Shown: one piece after another, positions 35,551 to 48,045 of the stretch
Layout: every line of letters begins with the position of its first letter
Numbering within the stretch: the stretch's first letter is position 1
Source of the DNA: Procambarus clarkii
Lineage: Eukaryota; Arthropoda; Malacostraca; Decapoda; Cambaridae
Reading direction: 5' to 3'
DNA: 64,000 bases
Assembly (NCBI RefSeq): GCF_040958095.1
Contig: NC_091181.1
Location: 23,973,160-24,037,159 of the forward strand
Notes under the pieces: generated by a model
Database searches by the model: none
Told to the model about the DNA's origin: nothing
The model's input: the letters and a program-made list of their open reading frames with translations, nothing else
Program-made: the position numbers and the translations under genes

Positions 35551-38500
35551 GTGGATGATGGAGGCCTGGGTGTGGGTGATGGAGGCTGGGGTGTGGATGA
35601 TGGAGGCTGGTGTGTGGATGATGGAGGCTGGGGTGTGGATGATGGAGGCTAGTGTGTGGATGACGGAGGCCGGGGTGTGGGTGATGGAGGCTGGGGTGTG
35701 GATGATGGAGGCTGGTGTGTGGATGATGGAGGCCGGGGTGTGGGTGATGGAGGCTGGGGTGTGGATGATGGAGGCTGGTGTGTGGATGATGGAGGCTGGG
35801 ATGTGGATGATGGAGGCTGGTGTGTGGATGATGGAGGCCGGGGTATGGATGGTGGAGTTTGGGGAGTGAATGATGGAGGCTGGGGTGTGGATGATGGAGG
35901 CTGGGGTGTGGATGATGGAGGCTGGGGTGTGGATGATGGAGGGCTGGGGTGTGGATGGTGAAGCCTGGGGTGTGGATGATGGAGGCTGGGGTGTGGATGA
36001 TGAAGGCTGGGGTGTGGATGATGGAGGCCGGGGTGTAGATGATGGAGGTTGGGGTGTGGATGATGGAGGCTGGGGTGTGGATGATGGAGGTTGGGGTGTG
36101 GATGATGGAAACTGGGGTGTGGATGATGGAGGCTGGGGTGTGGGTTATTGAGGCTGGGGTGTAGATGATGGAGGCTAGGGTGTGGATGATGGAGGCTGGG
36201 GTGTGGATGATGGAGGCTGGGGTGTGGATAATGGAGGCTGGTGTGTGGATGGTGGAGGCTGGGGTGTGGATGATAGAGACTGGGGTGTGGATGATGGAGG
36301 CTGGGGTGTGGATGATGGAGGCTGGTGTGTGGATGGTGGAGGCTGGGGTGTGGATGATGGAGGCTAGGGTGTGGATGATGGAGGCTGGGGTGTGGATGAT
36401 GGAGGCTAGGGTGTGGATGATGGAGGCTGGGGTGTGGATGATGGAGGCTGGGGTATGGATGACGGAGGCTGGTGTGTGGATGGTGGAGGCTGGGGTGTGG
36501 ATGATAGAGACTGGGGTGTGGATGATGGAGGCTGGGGTGTGGATGATGGAGGCTGGGGTGTGGATGATGGAGGCTGGGGTGTGGGTTATTGAGGCTGGGG
36601 TGTGGATGATGGAGGCTAGGGTGTGGATGATGGAGGCTGGGGTGTGGATGATGGAGGCTGGGGTGTGGATGATGGAGGCTGGTGTGTGGATGGAGGAGGC
36701 TGGGGTGTGGATGATAGAGACTGGGGTGTGGATGATGGAGGCTGGGGTGTGGATGATGGAGGCTGGTGTGTGGATGGTGGAGGCTGGGGTGTGGATGATG
36801 GAGGCTAGGGTGTGGATGATGGAGGCTGGGGTGTGGATGATGGAGGCTGGGGTGTGGATGATGGAGGGCTCGGGTGTGAATGGTGGAGGCCGGGGTGTGG
36901 ATGGTGGAGGCTGGGGTGTGGATGATGAAGGCTAGGGTGTGATGGATGATGGAGGCTAGGGTGTGGATGATGAAGGCTAGGGTGTGGATGATGGTGGCTG
37001 GGGTGTGGGTGATAGAGGCTAGGGTGTGGATGATGAAGGCTGGGGTGTGGATGATGGAGGCTGGGGTGTGGATGATGGAGGGCTTGGGGGGTGGATGGTG
37101 GAGGCCGGGGTATGGATGGTGGAGGCTGGGGTGTGGATGATGGAGGCTGGTGTGTGGATGATGGAGGCCGGGGTGTGGGTGATGGAGGCTGGGGTGTGGA
37201 TGATGGAGGCTGGTGTGTGGATGATGGAGGCTGGGATGTGGATGATGGAGGCTGGTGTGTGGATGATGGAGGCCGGGGTATGGATGGTGGAGTTTGGGGT
37301 GTGAATGATGGAGGCAGGGGTGTGGATGATGGAGGCTGGGGTGTGGATGATGGAGGCTGGGGTGTGGATGATGGAGGGCTGGAGTGTGGATGGTGAAGCC
37401 TGGGGTGTGGATGATGGAGGCTGGGGTGTGGATGATGAAGGCTGGGGTGTGGATGATGGAGGCCAGGGTGTAGATGATGGAGGTTGGGGTGTGGATGATG
37501 GAGGCTGGGGTGTGGAAGATGGAGGTTGGGGTGTGGATGATGGAGGCTGGGGTGTGGATGATGGAGGCTGGGGTGTGGATGATGGAGGCTGGTGTGTGGA
37601 TGGTGGAGGCTGGGGTGTGGATGATAGAGACTGGGGTGTGGATGATGGAGGCTGGGGTGTGGATGATGGAGGCTGGTGTGTGGATGGTGGAGGCTGGGGT
37701 GTGGATGATGGAGGCTAGGGTGTGGATGATGGAGGCTGGGGTGTGGATGATGGAGGCTAGGGTGTGGATGATGGAGGCTGGGGTGTGGATGATGGAGGCT
37801 GGGGTGTGGATGATGGAGGCTGGTGTGTGGATGGTGGAGGCTGGGGTGTGGATGATAGAGACTGGGGTGTGGATGATGGAGGCTGGGGTGTGGATGATGG
37901 AGGCTGGTGTGTGGATGGTGGAGGCTGGGGTGTGGATGATGGAGGCTAGGGTGTGGATGATGGAGGCTGGGGTGTGGATGATGGAGGCTAGGGTGTGGAT
38001 GATGGAGGCTGGGGTGTGGATGATGGAGGCTGGGGTGTGGATGATGGAGGCCAGGGTGTGGATGATGGAGGTTGGGGTGTGGATGATGGAGGCTGGGGTG
38101 TGGATGATGGAGGTTGGGGTGTGGATGATGGAGGCTGGGGTGTGGATGATGGAGGCTGGGGTGTGGATGATGGAGGCTTGGGTGTGGATGATAGAGGCTG
38201 GGGTGTGGATGATAGAGACTGGGGTGTGGATGATGGGTGCTGGGGTGTGGATGATAAAGGCTGGGTTGTGGATGATAGAGGCTGGGATGTGGATGATGGA
38301 GGCTGGTGTGTGGATGATGGAGGCCAGGGTGTGGGTGATGGAGGCTGGGGTGTGGATGATGGAGGCTGGTGTGTGGATGATGGAGGCTGGGGTGTGGATG
38401 ATGGAGGCTGGTGTGTGTATGATGGAGGCCGGGGTGTGGGTGATGGAGGCTGGGGTGTGGATGATGGAGGCTGGTGTGTGGATGATGGGGGCCGGGGTGT

Positions 38501-41500
38501 GGGTGATGGAGGCTGGGGTGTGGATGATGGAGGCTGGTGTGTGGATGATGGAGGCTGGGATGTGGATGATGGAGGCTGGTATGTGGTTGATGGAGGCCGG
38601 GGTATGGATGGTGGAGTTTGGGGGTGTGAATGATGGAGGCTGGGGTGTGGATGATGGAGGCTGGGGTGTGGATGATGGAGGCTGGGGTGTGGATGATGGA
38701 GGGCTGGGGTGTGGATGGTGAAGCCTGGGGTGTGGATGATGGAGGCTGGGGTGTGGATGATGAAGGCTGGGGTGTGGATGATGGAGGCCGGGGTGTAGAT
38801 GATGGAGGTTGGGGTGTGGATGATGGAGGCTGGGGTGTGGATGATGGAGGTTGGAGTGTGGATGATGGAGGCTGGGGTGTGGATGATGGAGGCTGGGGTG
38901 TGGGTTATTGAGGCTGGGGTGTAGATGATGGAGGCTAGGGTGTGGATGATGGAGGCTGGGGTGTGGATGATGGAGGCTGGGGTGTGGATGATGGAGGCTG
39001 GTGTGTGGATGGTGGAGGCTGGGGTGTGGATGATAGAGACTGGGGTGTGGATGATGGAGGCTGGGGTGTGGATGATGGAGGCTGGTGTGTGGATGGTGGA
39101 GGCTGGGGTGTGGATGATGGAGGCTAGGGTGTGGATGATGGAGGCTGGGGTGTGGATGATGGAGGCTAGGGTGTGGATGATGGAGGCTGGGATGTGGATG
39201 ATGGAGGCTGGGGTGTGGATGATGGAGGCTGGGGTGTGGATGATGGAGGCTAGGGTTTGGATGATGGAGGCTGGGGTGTGGATGATGGAGTCTGGGGTGT
39301 GGATGATGGAGGCTGGGGTGTGGATGATGGAGGCTGGGGTGTGGATGATGGAGGTTGGGGTGTGGATGATGGAGGCTGGGGTGTAGATGATGGAGGCTGG
39401 GGTGTCGGTTATTAAGGCTGGGGTGTGGATGATGGAGGCTAGGGTGTTTTTGATGGAGGCTGGGGTGTGGATGATGGAGGCCAGGGTTTGGATGATGGAG
39501 GTTGGGGTGTGAATGATGGAGGCTGGGGTGTGGATGATGGAGGTTGGGGTGTGGATGATGGAGGCTGGGGTGTGGATGATGGAGGCTGGGGTGTGGGTTA
39601 TTGAGGCTGGGGTGTGGATGATGGAGGCTAGGGTGTGGATGATGGAGGCTGGGGTGTGGATGATGGAGGCTGGGGTGTGCATGATGGAGGCTGGTGTGTG
39701 GATAGTGGAGGCTGGGGTGTGGATGATAGAGACTGGGGTGTGGATGATGGAGGCTGGGGTGTGGATGATGGAGGCTGGTGTGTGGATGGTGGAGGCTGGG
39801 GTGTGGATGATGGAGGCTAGGGTGTGGATGATGGAGGCTGGGATGTGGATGATGGAGGCTGGGGTGTCGATGATGGAGGGCTCGGGTGTGAATGGTGGAG
39901 GCCGGGGTGTGGATGGTGGAGGCTGGGGTGTGGATGATGAAGGCTAGGGTATGATGGATGATGGAGGCTAGGGTGTGGATGATGAAGGCTAGGGTGTGGA
40001 TGATGGAGGCTGGGGTGTGGGTGATGGAGGCTAGGGTGTGGATGATGAAGGCTGGGGTGTGGATGATGGAGGCTGGGGTGTGGATGATGGAGGGCTTGGG
40101 GGGTGGATGGTGGAGGCCGGGGTATGGATGGTGGAGGCTGGGGTGTGGATGATGGAGGCTGGGGTGTGGATGATAGAGACTGGGGTGTGGATGATGGATG
40201 CTGGGGTGTGGATGATAAAGGCTGGGGTGTGGATGATAGAGGCTGGGATGTGGATGATGGAGGCTGGTGTGAGGATGACGGAGGCCGGGGTGTGGGTGAT
40301 GGAGGCTGGGGTGTGGATGATGGAGGCTGGAGTGTGGATGATGGAGGCTGGGGTGTGGATGATGGAGGCTGGTGTGTGGATGATGGAGGCCGGGGTGTGG
40401 GTGATGGAGGCTGGGGTGTGGATGATGGAGGCTGGTGTGTGGATGATGGAGGCTGGGGTGTGGATGATGGAGGCTGGTGTGTGGATGATGGAGGCCGGGG
40501 TGTGGGTGATGGAGGCTGGTGTGTGGATGATGGAGGCTGGTGTGTGGATGATGGAGGCCGGGGTGTGGGTGATGGAGGCTGGGGTGTGGATGATGGAGGC
40601 TGGTGTGTGGATGATGGAGGCTGGGATGTGGATGATGGAGGCTGGTGTGTGGATGATGGAGGCCGGGGTATGGATGGTGGAGTTTGGGGTGTGAATGATG
40701 GAGGCTAGGGTGTGGATGATGGAGGCTGGGGTGTGGATGATGGAGGCTGGGGTGTGGATGATGGAGGGCTGGGGTGTGGATGGTGAAGCCTGGGGTGTGG
40801 ATGATGGAGGCTAGGGTGTGGATGATGAAGGCTGGGGTGTGGATGATGGAGGCCGGGGTGTAGATGATGGAGGTTGGAGTGTGGATGATGGAGGCTGGGG
40901 TGTGGATGATGGAGGTTGGGGTGTGGATGATGGAGGCTGGGGTGTGGATGATGGAGGCTGGGGTGTGGGTTATTGAGGCTCGGGTGTGGATGATGGAGGC
41001 TAAGGTGTGGATGATGGTGGCTGGGGTGTGGATGATGGAGGCTGAGATGTGGATGATGGAGGCTGGGGTGTGGATGATGGAGGCTGGGGTGTGGATAATG
41101 GAGGCTGGTGTGTGGATGGTGGAGGCTGGGGTGTGGATGATAGAGACTGGGGTGTGGATGATGGAGGCTGGGGTGTGGATGGTGGAGGCTGGGGTGTGGA
41201 TGTTGGAGGCTAGGGTGTGGATGATGGAGGCTGGGGTGTGGATGATGGAGGCTAGGGTGTGAATGATGGAGGCTGGGGTGTGGATGATGGAGGCTGGGGT
41301 GTGGATGATGGAGGCTGGGGTGTGGATGATGGAGGCTGGGGTGTGGATGATAGAGGCTGGGGTGTGGATGATGGAGGCTGGGACGTGGAAGATGGAGGCT
41401 GGGGTGTGGATGATGGAGGCTGGGGTGTGGATGATGGAGGTTGGGGTGTGGATGATGGAGGCTGGGGTGTGGATGATGGAGGCTGGGGTGTGGGTTATTG

Positions 41501-44500
41501 AGGCTGGGGTGTGGATGATGGAGGCTAGGGTGTGGATGATGGAGGCTGGGGTGTGGATGATGGAGGCCAGGGTGTGGATGATGGAGGTTGGGGTGTGGAT
41601 GATGGAGGCTGGGGTGTGGATGATGGAGGTTGGGGTGTGGATGATGGAGGCTGGGGTGTGGATGATGGAGGCTGGGGTGTGGGTTTTTGAGGCTGGGGTG
41701 TGGATGATGGAGGCTAGGGTGTGTATGATGGAGGCTGGGGTGTGGATGATGGAGGCTGAGGTGTGGATGATGGAGGCTGGTGTGTGGATGGTGGAGGCTG
41801 GGGTGTGGATGATGGAGGCTAGGGTGTGGATGATGGAGGCTGGGGTGTGGATGATGGAGGCTGGAGTGTCGATGATGGAGGGCTCGGGTGTGAATGGTGG
41901 AGGCCGGGGTGTGGATGATGGAGGCTGGGGTGTGGGTGATGGAGGCTAGGGTGTGGATGATGAAGGCTGGGGTGTGGATGATGGAGGCTGGGGTGTGGAT
42001 GATGGAGGGCTTGGGGGGTGGATGGTAGAGGCCGGGGTATGGATGGTGGAGGCTGGGGTGTGGATGATGGAGGCTGGGGTGTGGATGATAGAGACTGGGG
42101 TGTGGATGATGGATGCTGGGGTGTGGATGATAAAGGCTGGGGTGTGGATGATAGAGGCTGGGATGTGGATGATGGAGGCTGGTGTGTGGATGATGGAGGC
42201 CGGGGTGTGGGTGATGGAGGCTGGGGTGTGGATGATGGAGGCTGGTGTGTGGATGATGGAGGCTGGGGTGTGGATGATGGAGGCTGGTGTGTGGATGATG
42301 GAGGCCGGGGTGTGGGTGATGGAGGCTGGGGTGTGGATGATGGAGGCTGGTGTGTGGATGATGGAGGCTGGGGTGTGGATGATGGAGGCTGGTGTGTGGA
42401 TGATGGAGGCCGGGGTGTGGGTGATGGAGGCTGGGGTGTGGATGATGGAGGCTGGTGTGTGGATGATGGAGGCCGGGGTGTGGGTGATGGAGGCTGGGGT
42501 GTGGATGATGGAGGCTGGTGTGTGGATAATGGAGGCTGGGATGTGGATGATGGAGGCTGGTGTGTGGATGATGGAGGCCGGGGTATGGATGGTGGAGTTT
42601 GGGGTGTGAATGATGGAGGCTGGGGTGTGGATGATGGAGGCTGGGGTGTGGATGATGGAGGCTGGGGTGTGGATGATGGAGGGCTGGGGTGTGGATGGTG
42701 AAGCCTGGGGTGTGGATGATGGAGGCTAGGGTGTGGATGATGAAGGCTGGGGTGTGGATGATGGAGGCCGGGGTGTAGATGATGGAGGTTGGGGTGTGGA
42801 TGATGGAGGCTGGGGTGTGGATGATGGAGGTTGAGGTGTGGATGATGGAGGCTGGGGTGTGGATGATGGAGGCTGGGGTGTGGGTTATTGAGGCTGGGGT
42901 GTGGATGATGGAGGATAGGGTGTGGATGATGGTGGCTGGGGTGTGGATGATGGAGGCTGAGATGTGGATGATGGAGGCTGGGGTGTGGATGATGGAGGCT
43001 GGTGTGTGGATGGTGGAGGCTGGGGTGCGGATGATAGAGACTGGGGTGTGGATGATAGAGGCTGGGGTGTGGATGGTGGACGCTGGGGTGTGGATGATGG
43101 AGGCTAGGGTGTGGATGATGGTGGCTGGGGTGTGGATGATGGAGGCTGAGATGTGGATGATGGAGGCTGGGGTGTGGATAATGGAGGCTGGTGTGTGGAT
43201 GGTGGAGGCTGGGGTGCGGATGATAGAGACTGGGGTGTGGATGATAGAGGCTGGGGTGTGGATGGTGGACGCTGGGGTGTGGATGATGGAGGCTAGGGTG
43301 TGGATGATGGAGGCTGGGGTGTGGATGATGGAGGCTAGGGTGTGGATGATGGAGGCTGGGGTGTGGATGATGGAGGCTGGGGTGTGGATGATGGAGGCTG
43401 GGGTGTGGATGATGGAGGCTGGGGTGTGGATGATGGAGGCTGGGGTGTGGATGATGGAGGCTGGGGTGTGGAAGATGGAGGCTGGGGTGTGGATGATGGA
43501 GGCTGGGGTGTGGATGATGGAGGTTGGGGTGTGGATGATGGAGGCTGGGGTGTGGATGATGGAGGCTGGGGCGTGGGTTATTGAGGCTGGGGTGTGGATG
43601 ATGGAGGCTAGGGTGTGGATGATGGAGGCTGGGGTGTGGATGATGGAGGCCAGGGTGTGGATGATGGAGGCTGGGGTGTGGATGATGGAGGTTGGGGTGT
43701 GGATGATGGAGGCTGGGGTGTGGATGATGGAGTCTGGGGTGTGGGTTATTGAGGCTGGGGTGTGGATGATGGAGGCTAGGGTGTGGATGATGGAGGCTGG
43801 GGTGTGGATGATGGAGGCTGGGGTGTGGATGATGGAGGCTGGTGTGTGGATGGTGGAGGCTGGGGTGTGGATGATAGAGGCTAGGGTGTGGATGATGGAG
43901 GCTGGGGTGTGGATGATGGAGGCTGGGGTGTGGATGATGGAGGGCTCGTGTGTGAATGGTGGAGGCCGGGGTGTGGATGGTGGAGGCTAGGGTGTGGATG
44001 ATGAAGGCTAGGGTGTGATGGATGATGGAGGCTAGGGTGTGGATGATGAAGGCTAGGGTGTGGATGATGGAGGCTGGGGTGTGGGTGATGGAGGCTAGGG
44101 TGTGGATGATGAAGGCTGGGGTGTGGATGATGGAGGCTTGGGTGTGGATGATGGAGGCTGGGGTGTGGATGATAGAGACTGGGGTGTGGATGATGGATGC
44201 TGGGGTGTGGATGATAAAGGCTGGGGTGTGGATGATAGAGGCTGGGATGTGGATGATGGAGGCTGGTGTGTGGATGATGGAGGCCGGGGTGTGGGTGATG
44301 GAGGCTGGGGTGTGGATGATGGAGGCTGGTGTGTGGATGATGGAGGCTGGGGTGTGGATGATGGAGGCTGGTGTGTGGATGATGGAGGCCAGGGTGTGGG
44401 TGATGGAGGCTGGGGTGTGGATGATGGAGGCTGGTGTGTGGATGATGGAGGCTGGGGTGTGGATGATGGTGGCTGGTGTGTGGATGATGGAGGCCGGGGT

Positions 44501-45650
44501 GTGGGTGATGGAGGCTGGGGTGTGGATGATGGAGGCTGGTGTGTGGATGATGGAGGCCGGGGTGTGGGTGATGGAGGCTGGGGTGTGGATGATGGAGGCT
44601 GGTGTGTGGATGATGGAGGCTGGGATGTGGATGATGGAGGCTGATGTGTGGATGATGGAGGCCGGGGTATGGATGGTGGAGTTTGGGGTGTGAATGATGG
44701 AGGCTGGGGTGTGGATGATTGAGGCTGGGGTGTGGATGATGGAGGCTGGGGTGTGGATGATGGAGGGCTGGGGTGTGTATGGTGAAGCCTGGGGAGTGGA
44801 TGATGGAGGCTGGGGTGTGGATGATGAAGGCTGGGGTGTGGATGATGGAGGCTGGGGTGTGGATGATGAAGGCCAGGGTGTGGATGATGGAGGGCTTGGG
44901 TGTGGATGGTGGAGGGTGGGGTGTGGATGATGAAGGCTGGGGTGTGGATGATGGAGGCCTGGATGTGGATGATGGAGGCTGGGATGTGGATGATGGAGGC
45001 TGGGGTGTGGATGATGGAGGCTGGGATATGGATGATGGAGGCTGGGGAGTGGATGATGGAGGCTGGGATGTGGATGATGGAGGCTGGGGTGTGGATGATG
45101 GAGGCTGGTGTGTGGATGGTGGAGGCTGGGGTGTGGATGATGGTGGCTGGGGTGTGGATGATGGAGGCTGGTGTGTGGATGGTGGAGGCTGGTGTGTGGA
45201 TGATGGAGGCTGGTGTGTGGATGATGGTGGCTGGTGTGTGGATGGTGGAGACTGGGGTGTGGATGATGGTGGCTGGGGTGTGGATGATGGAGGCTGGTGT
45301 GTGAATGGTGGAGGCTGGGGTGTGGATGATGGAGGCTGGGGTGTGGATGATGGAGGCTGGTGTGTGGATGGTGGAGGCTGGGGTGTGGATGATGGAGGCT
45401 GGGGTGTGGATGATGGAGGCTAGGGTGTGGATGATGGAGACTGGGGTGTGGATGATGGAGGCTAGGGTGTGGATGATGGAGGCTGGGGTGTGGATAGTGG
45501 AGGCTGGGGTGTGGATGGTGGAGGCTGGTGTGTAGATGATGGAGACTGGGGTGTGGATGATGGAGGCTAGGGTGTGGATGATGGAGGCTGGGGTGTGGAT
45601 AGTGGAGGCTGGGGTGTGGATGGTGGAGGCTGGGGTGTGGATAGTTGCAA

Positions 45651-45893
45651 TGATTGAATTGGCGATATTAGAGGTGATGAAATTTCAGGCAGGTATTGAT
45701 GAAAGGGATTGATTGTGGTGATGGTGGTGATGGTGGTGATGGTGATGAGGTGGTTGTGGTCGTAGATGTCATGAGCGTGGGAAAGCGTTTATGGTGAGGG
45801 GGGGGGTGATTTCACTAGTAATCAGGTGATTACAGGGAAAATGGGGGCGGCGACAACGGCTGCTTGTGGTGGTGGGAGACTGACGCAGCTGTG
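45651..45893 (+). other. proximal upstream region of the chitin-binding gene
   Basis: This short stretch lies between the minisatellite and the predicted first exon. It contains a small GGTGATGGT(GGTGAT) tandem at about 45,716-45,750 and a G run at 45,799-45,806. No TATA box is seen at the expected distance from the candidate start. Confidence 0.4.
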
Positions 45894-45899
45894 TCAGTT
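45894..45899 (+). promoter_or_regulatory. candidate initiator (TCAGTT)
   Basis: TCAGTT matches the arthropod initiator core TCAGT and lies 27 bp before the predicted ATG. There is no TATA box 30 bp upstream. Short motifs like this arise by chance, so this is only a candidate. Confidence 0.25.
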
Positions 45900-45922
45900 G
45901 ACAAGTAACCTTCACCGTCGCC

Positions 45923-45958
45923 ATGTTCCTCAGGGCTGCCTCTCTTCTGCTACTCATG
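45923..45958 (+). CDS. exon 1: signal-peptide exon of secreted chitin-binding protein
   Basis: The 12 codons read MFLRAASLLLLM, a basic then hydrophobic signal-peptide start. The ATG context is GTCGCCATGT, with G at -3. The exon ends at ATG|GTGAGG, a good splice donor, in phase 0. Exon 2 at 52,001 opens in phase 0 with VWRSEQVCAPDC, so the joined start would be a hydrophobic stretch, a short polar segment and then the first cysteine-rich domain, as in peritrophin-like secreted proteins. Very short first exons of this kind are common in such genes. The link across a 6-kb intron is inferred and other exons could lie between. It is too short to be found by ORF length alone. Confidence 0.45.
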
Positions 45959-46669
45959 GTGAGGTGTGCTTGAGGACGCTGCTGCTTCTCCTATCCTCTC
46001 TTGCAGCATTCAATTTTGTCCCTACACTATCCTCTTCCCACCTAGGATATTCTATTTATATATCCCATTCTTTTCCATCCAATATTCTATCCTGTCATAT
46101 TCTATGTGGGAAAACGTCGTTCAAGAAATACTTCCATTTTCAGAGCAGGTGAGTCTTGTGATGTGACAAACGTGAACTTTGTACGGACTGAATATCAAAT
46201 ATCCGTACAAATCCTCTCAAATAATTTTTCCTCAAGATGTGCCTAAAATTTGATTTGCTTATTGTAGTTCATTGCATTATATCTTAAAACACGCAAATAT
46301 ATGTATATTTTTGCACGCACTGCTTTTTTTTCATAAATCAATGTGCATTCATACAGTGTGTGACAGATGCTCATCTCAGTCCATGTTTCAGCATCTCCAT
46401 CCCCTCCCTGTAAGGTTACTTCTCTCTTCCTATCCTGTCTCTAACTTCTCATTTCCTGATCCCTTCCAAGTGCTATATGGTTGTAATGGCTTGGTGCTTT
46501 CGCCTGATAAATCCAATCCTTTCCCTTCTTCTTAACGTCCCCTATTAATTAATATTCACTCTTACTGTGAGAACATGTCGATTGTTCACTAATGTTCACT
46601 CTGTGTGAATATGTGAACAGCTTCAATAGTGTGTATGTTATCCCAGTTCGAAACATTATTTCGATGTGT
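45959..46669 (+). other. intron 1, proximal part
   Basis: Starts GTGAGG. No other exon, RNA gene or recognised element is seen. The region is pyrimidine- and AT-rich, and open frames of 60-108 codons (45,826-46,535) lack familiar domains. Confidence 0.45.
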
Positions 46670-46965
46670 TATTGTACGTCTTTGGAACCTATAACACAGA
46701 CCAGACCATACTGGCAACATCATATATTGTAGCTACACAATATTGTTACACTATGCTATTCACACTCTATTGGTCACACTATATTGGCCTCACCATACCG
46801 ACACACAATTACTAGCCACACTATACACCTAATACTGGCCATACCATACTGACCACACTATACTGGCCTCACTATACTGACCACGCGATACTGATCACAC
46901 CCTACTAGTTCCTATATTAACCACACTATATTGGTCACACCATACTGATCGCACCATACTTTACA
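46670..46965 (+). repeat. degenerate ~19-bp tandem repeat
   Basis: Variants of CATACTGACCACACTATACTGG recur (shown here as CATACTGACC, CACACTATACTGG, CACTATATTGGTCACAC), best between 46,830 and 46,965, fading upstream. Confidence 0.75.
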
Positions 46966-47400
46966 CAAGTAGTTGGAACGAAACCGTAATGAATACGTTT
47001 TGGTTTTGGGCGAAGTTTTCGTTATGACTACAGCAGTTTTAGCGTTTTTATCATGTGGGCACTCAGAATGGGCTGAGTGCCCATTCTGGCTTCATATATT
47101 TAAAGTTCCGTTTCAAGTCTGGGGTTATACCCCACACCAACCTGTCCTCTTACAAATTACGTCTGAATTTGGCCGTTTGCTTGTATGGCCGAAAATGGAC
47201 GTAATTTGAAAATAAAAAAAATGAAAATAAATTTGACCCATTACCGCTTCGTCGAATACAGGGTCCCTCTCATGTCACAGCAGTGTACCGATTCCACTGT
47301 CATCGATTTTAGAGTCCGTCTCAAACGGGTCAAAGTTTGCGTTCTGCCTTCACCCTTATAAAGATGTCAGTCTTCAGTGTAGCAAGGTCAGATCTATTCC
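46966..47400. other. unassigned intronic DNA with a 10-bp hairpin
   Basis: At 47,057-47,082 GGGCACTCAG and CTGAGTGCCC form a perfect 10-bp stem with a 6-base loop. A 78-codon open frame (46,973-47,209) runs through it with no recognised domain. Nothing else is seen. Confidence 0.45.
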
Positions 47401-47592
47401 CAGGGCCGCCTCTAGGTGTCAACCGTCGTATTCTCGTTACAATTTGTTCAATATTTACGAAAATTTAATCAGTCATATTTTGTATGAAGTATAGGGAATG
47501 GACATAGTCATTGGGCTCCACCTCTCGTTTCAAGGCATAGATATCCCTTGTACTTTCGTAAGTATACATCCGATATAAATTAAATTAAAAAC
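47401..47592 (-). repeat. diverged 121-bp satellite, left of SINE 2
   Basis: GGGCTCCACCTCTCGTTTCA at about 47,513 and, after removing the SINE, CGCTCCAGCTCTCATTCC at about 47,887 are spaced about 124 bp apart. They match the CAGCTCTCATCCCC-type landmark of the satellite at 1-250. Confidence 0.5.
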
Positions 47593-47599
47593 ATAGATG

Positions 47600-47842
47600 G
47601 GCCTCGTAGCCTGGTGGATAGCGCGCAGGACTCGTAATTCTGTGGCGCGGGTTCGATTCCCGCGCGAGGCAGAAACAAATGGGCAAAGTTTCTTTCACCC
47701 TGAATGCCCCTGTTACCTAGCAGTAAATAGGTACCTGGGAGTTAGTCAGCTGTCACGGGCTGCTTCCTGGGGGTGGAGGCCTGGTCGAGGACCGGGCCGC
47801 GGGGACACTAAAGCCCCGAAATCATCTCAAGATAACCTCAAG
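47600..47842 (+). mobile_element. tRNA-derived SINE, copy 2
   Basis: The head folds as a tRNA: GCCTCG at 47,601 pairs with CGAGGC at about 47,665-47,670, a CAGGA/TTCTG anticodon stem with loop CTCGTAA (anticodon CGT, threonine-like), an A-box-like TAGCCTGGTGGA and a perfect B-box GGTTCGATTCC. The body and tail match SINE 1. ATAGATG at 47,593-47,599 and 47,843-47,849 is a plausible 7-bp target-site duplication. The element interrupts satellite DNA inside intron 1 of the chitin-binding gene. Confidence 0.88.
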
Positions 47843-47849
47843 ATAGATG

Positions 47850-48045
47850 CTGGGGAATAAGTCAAAGATGAAAATGTAGTTCCTGCGCTCCAGCTCTCAT
47901 TCCAAGTCATAGTTCATCTTTAAGTATTTTGCAATCATAAAATTTTAAAACGTAGACTCTTCTAACCTTCATAATGTATTTTGCTTCAAGAATTTTACAC
48001 TTGCAAAAATGTGCAAGTATTATGACTGCAAGTAAAGTAATATGG
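47850..48045 (-). repeat. diverged 121-bp satellite, right of SINE 2
   Basis: Contains CTCCAGCTCTCATTCC and TTTTAAAACGTAGACTC, phrases shared with the 121-bp family. The rest is unassigned. Confidence 0.45.

Larger units (their letters stand above)
26896..45650 (+). repeat. 21-bp giant minisatellite, right part
   Basis: It continues the left part in phase and has the same unit. This side is organised into kilobase super-repeats. A rare irregular unit, AGGGTGTGATGGATGATGG, marks them at about 27,875, 30,193, 33,015, 33,651, 36,936, 39,948 and 44,012, usually after GAGGGCTCGGGTGTGAATGG and before GGCTTGGGGGGTGGATGG. A variant GGGTGATGGAGGC becomes common here. The array ends sharply at about 45,650 with intact units, unlike the decayed left edge. 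Confidence 0.97.

Noticed and set aside
10101-45650. CRISPR-like array
   Set aside because: Units are contiguous with no unique spacers, and the DNA is eukaryotic.
45826-46166. 108- and 66-codon frames over the predicted first exon
   Set aside because: They use other frames than the signal-peptide exon, run through its splice donor and show no domain.
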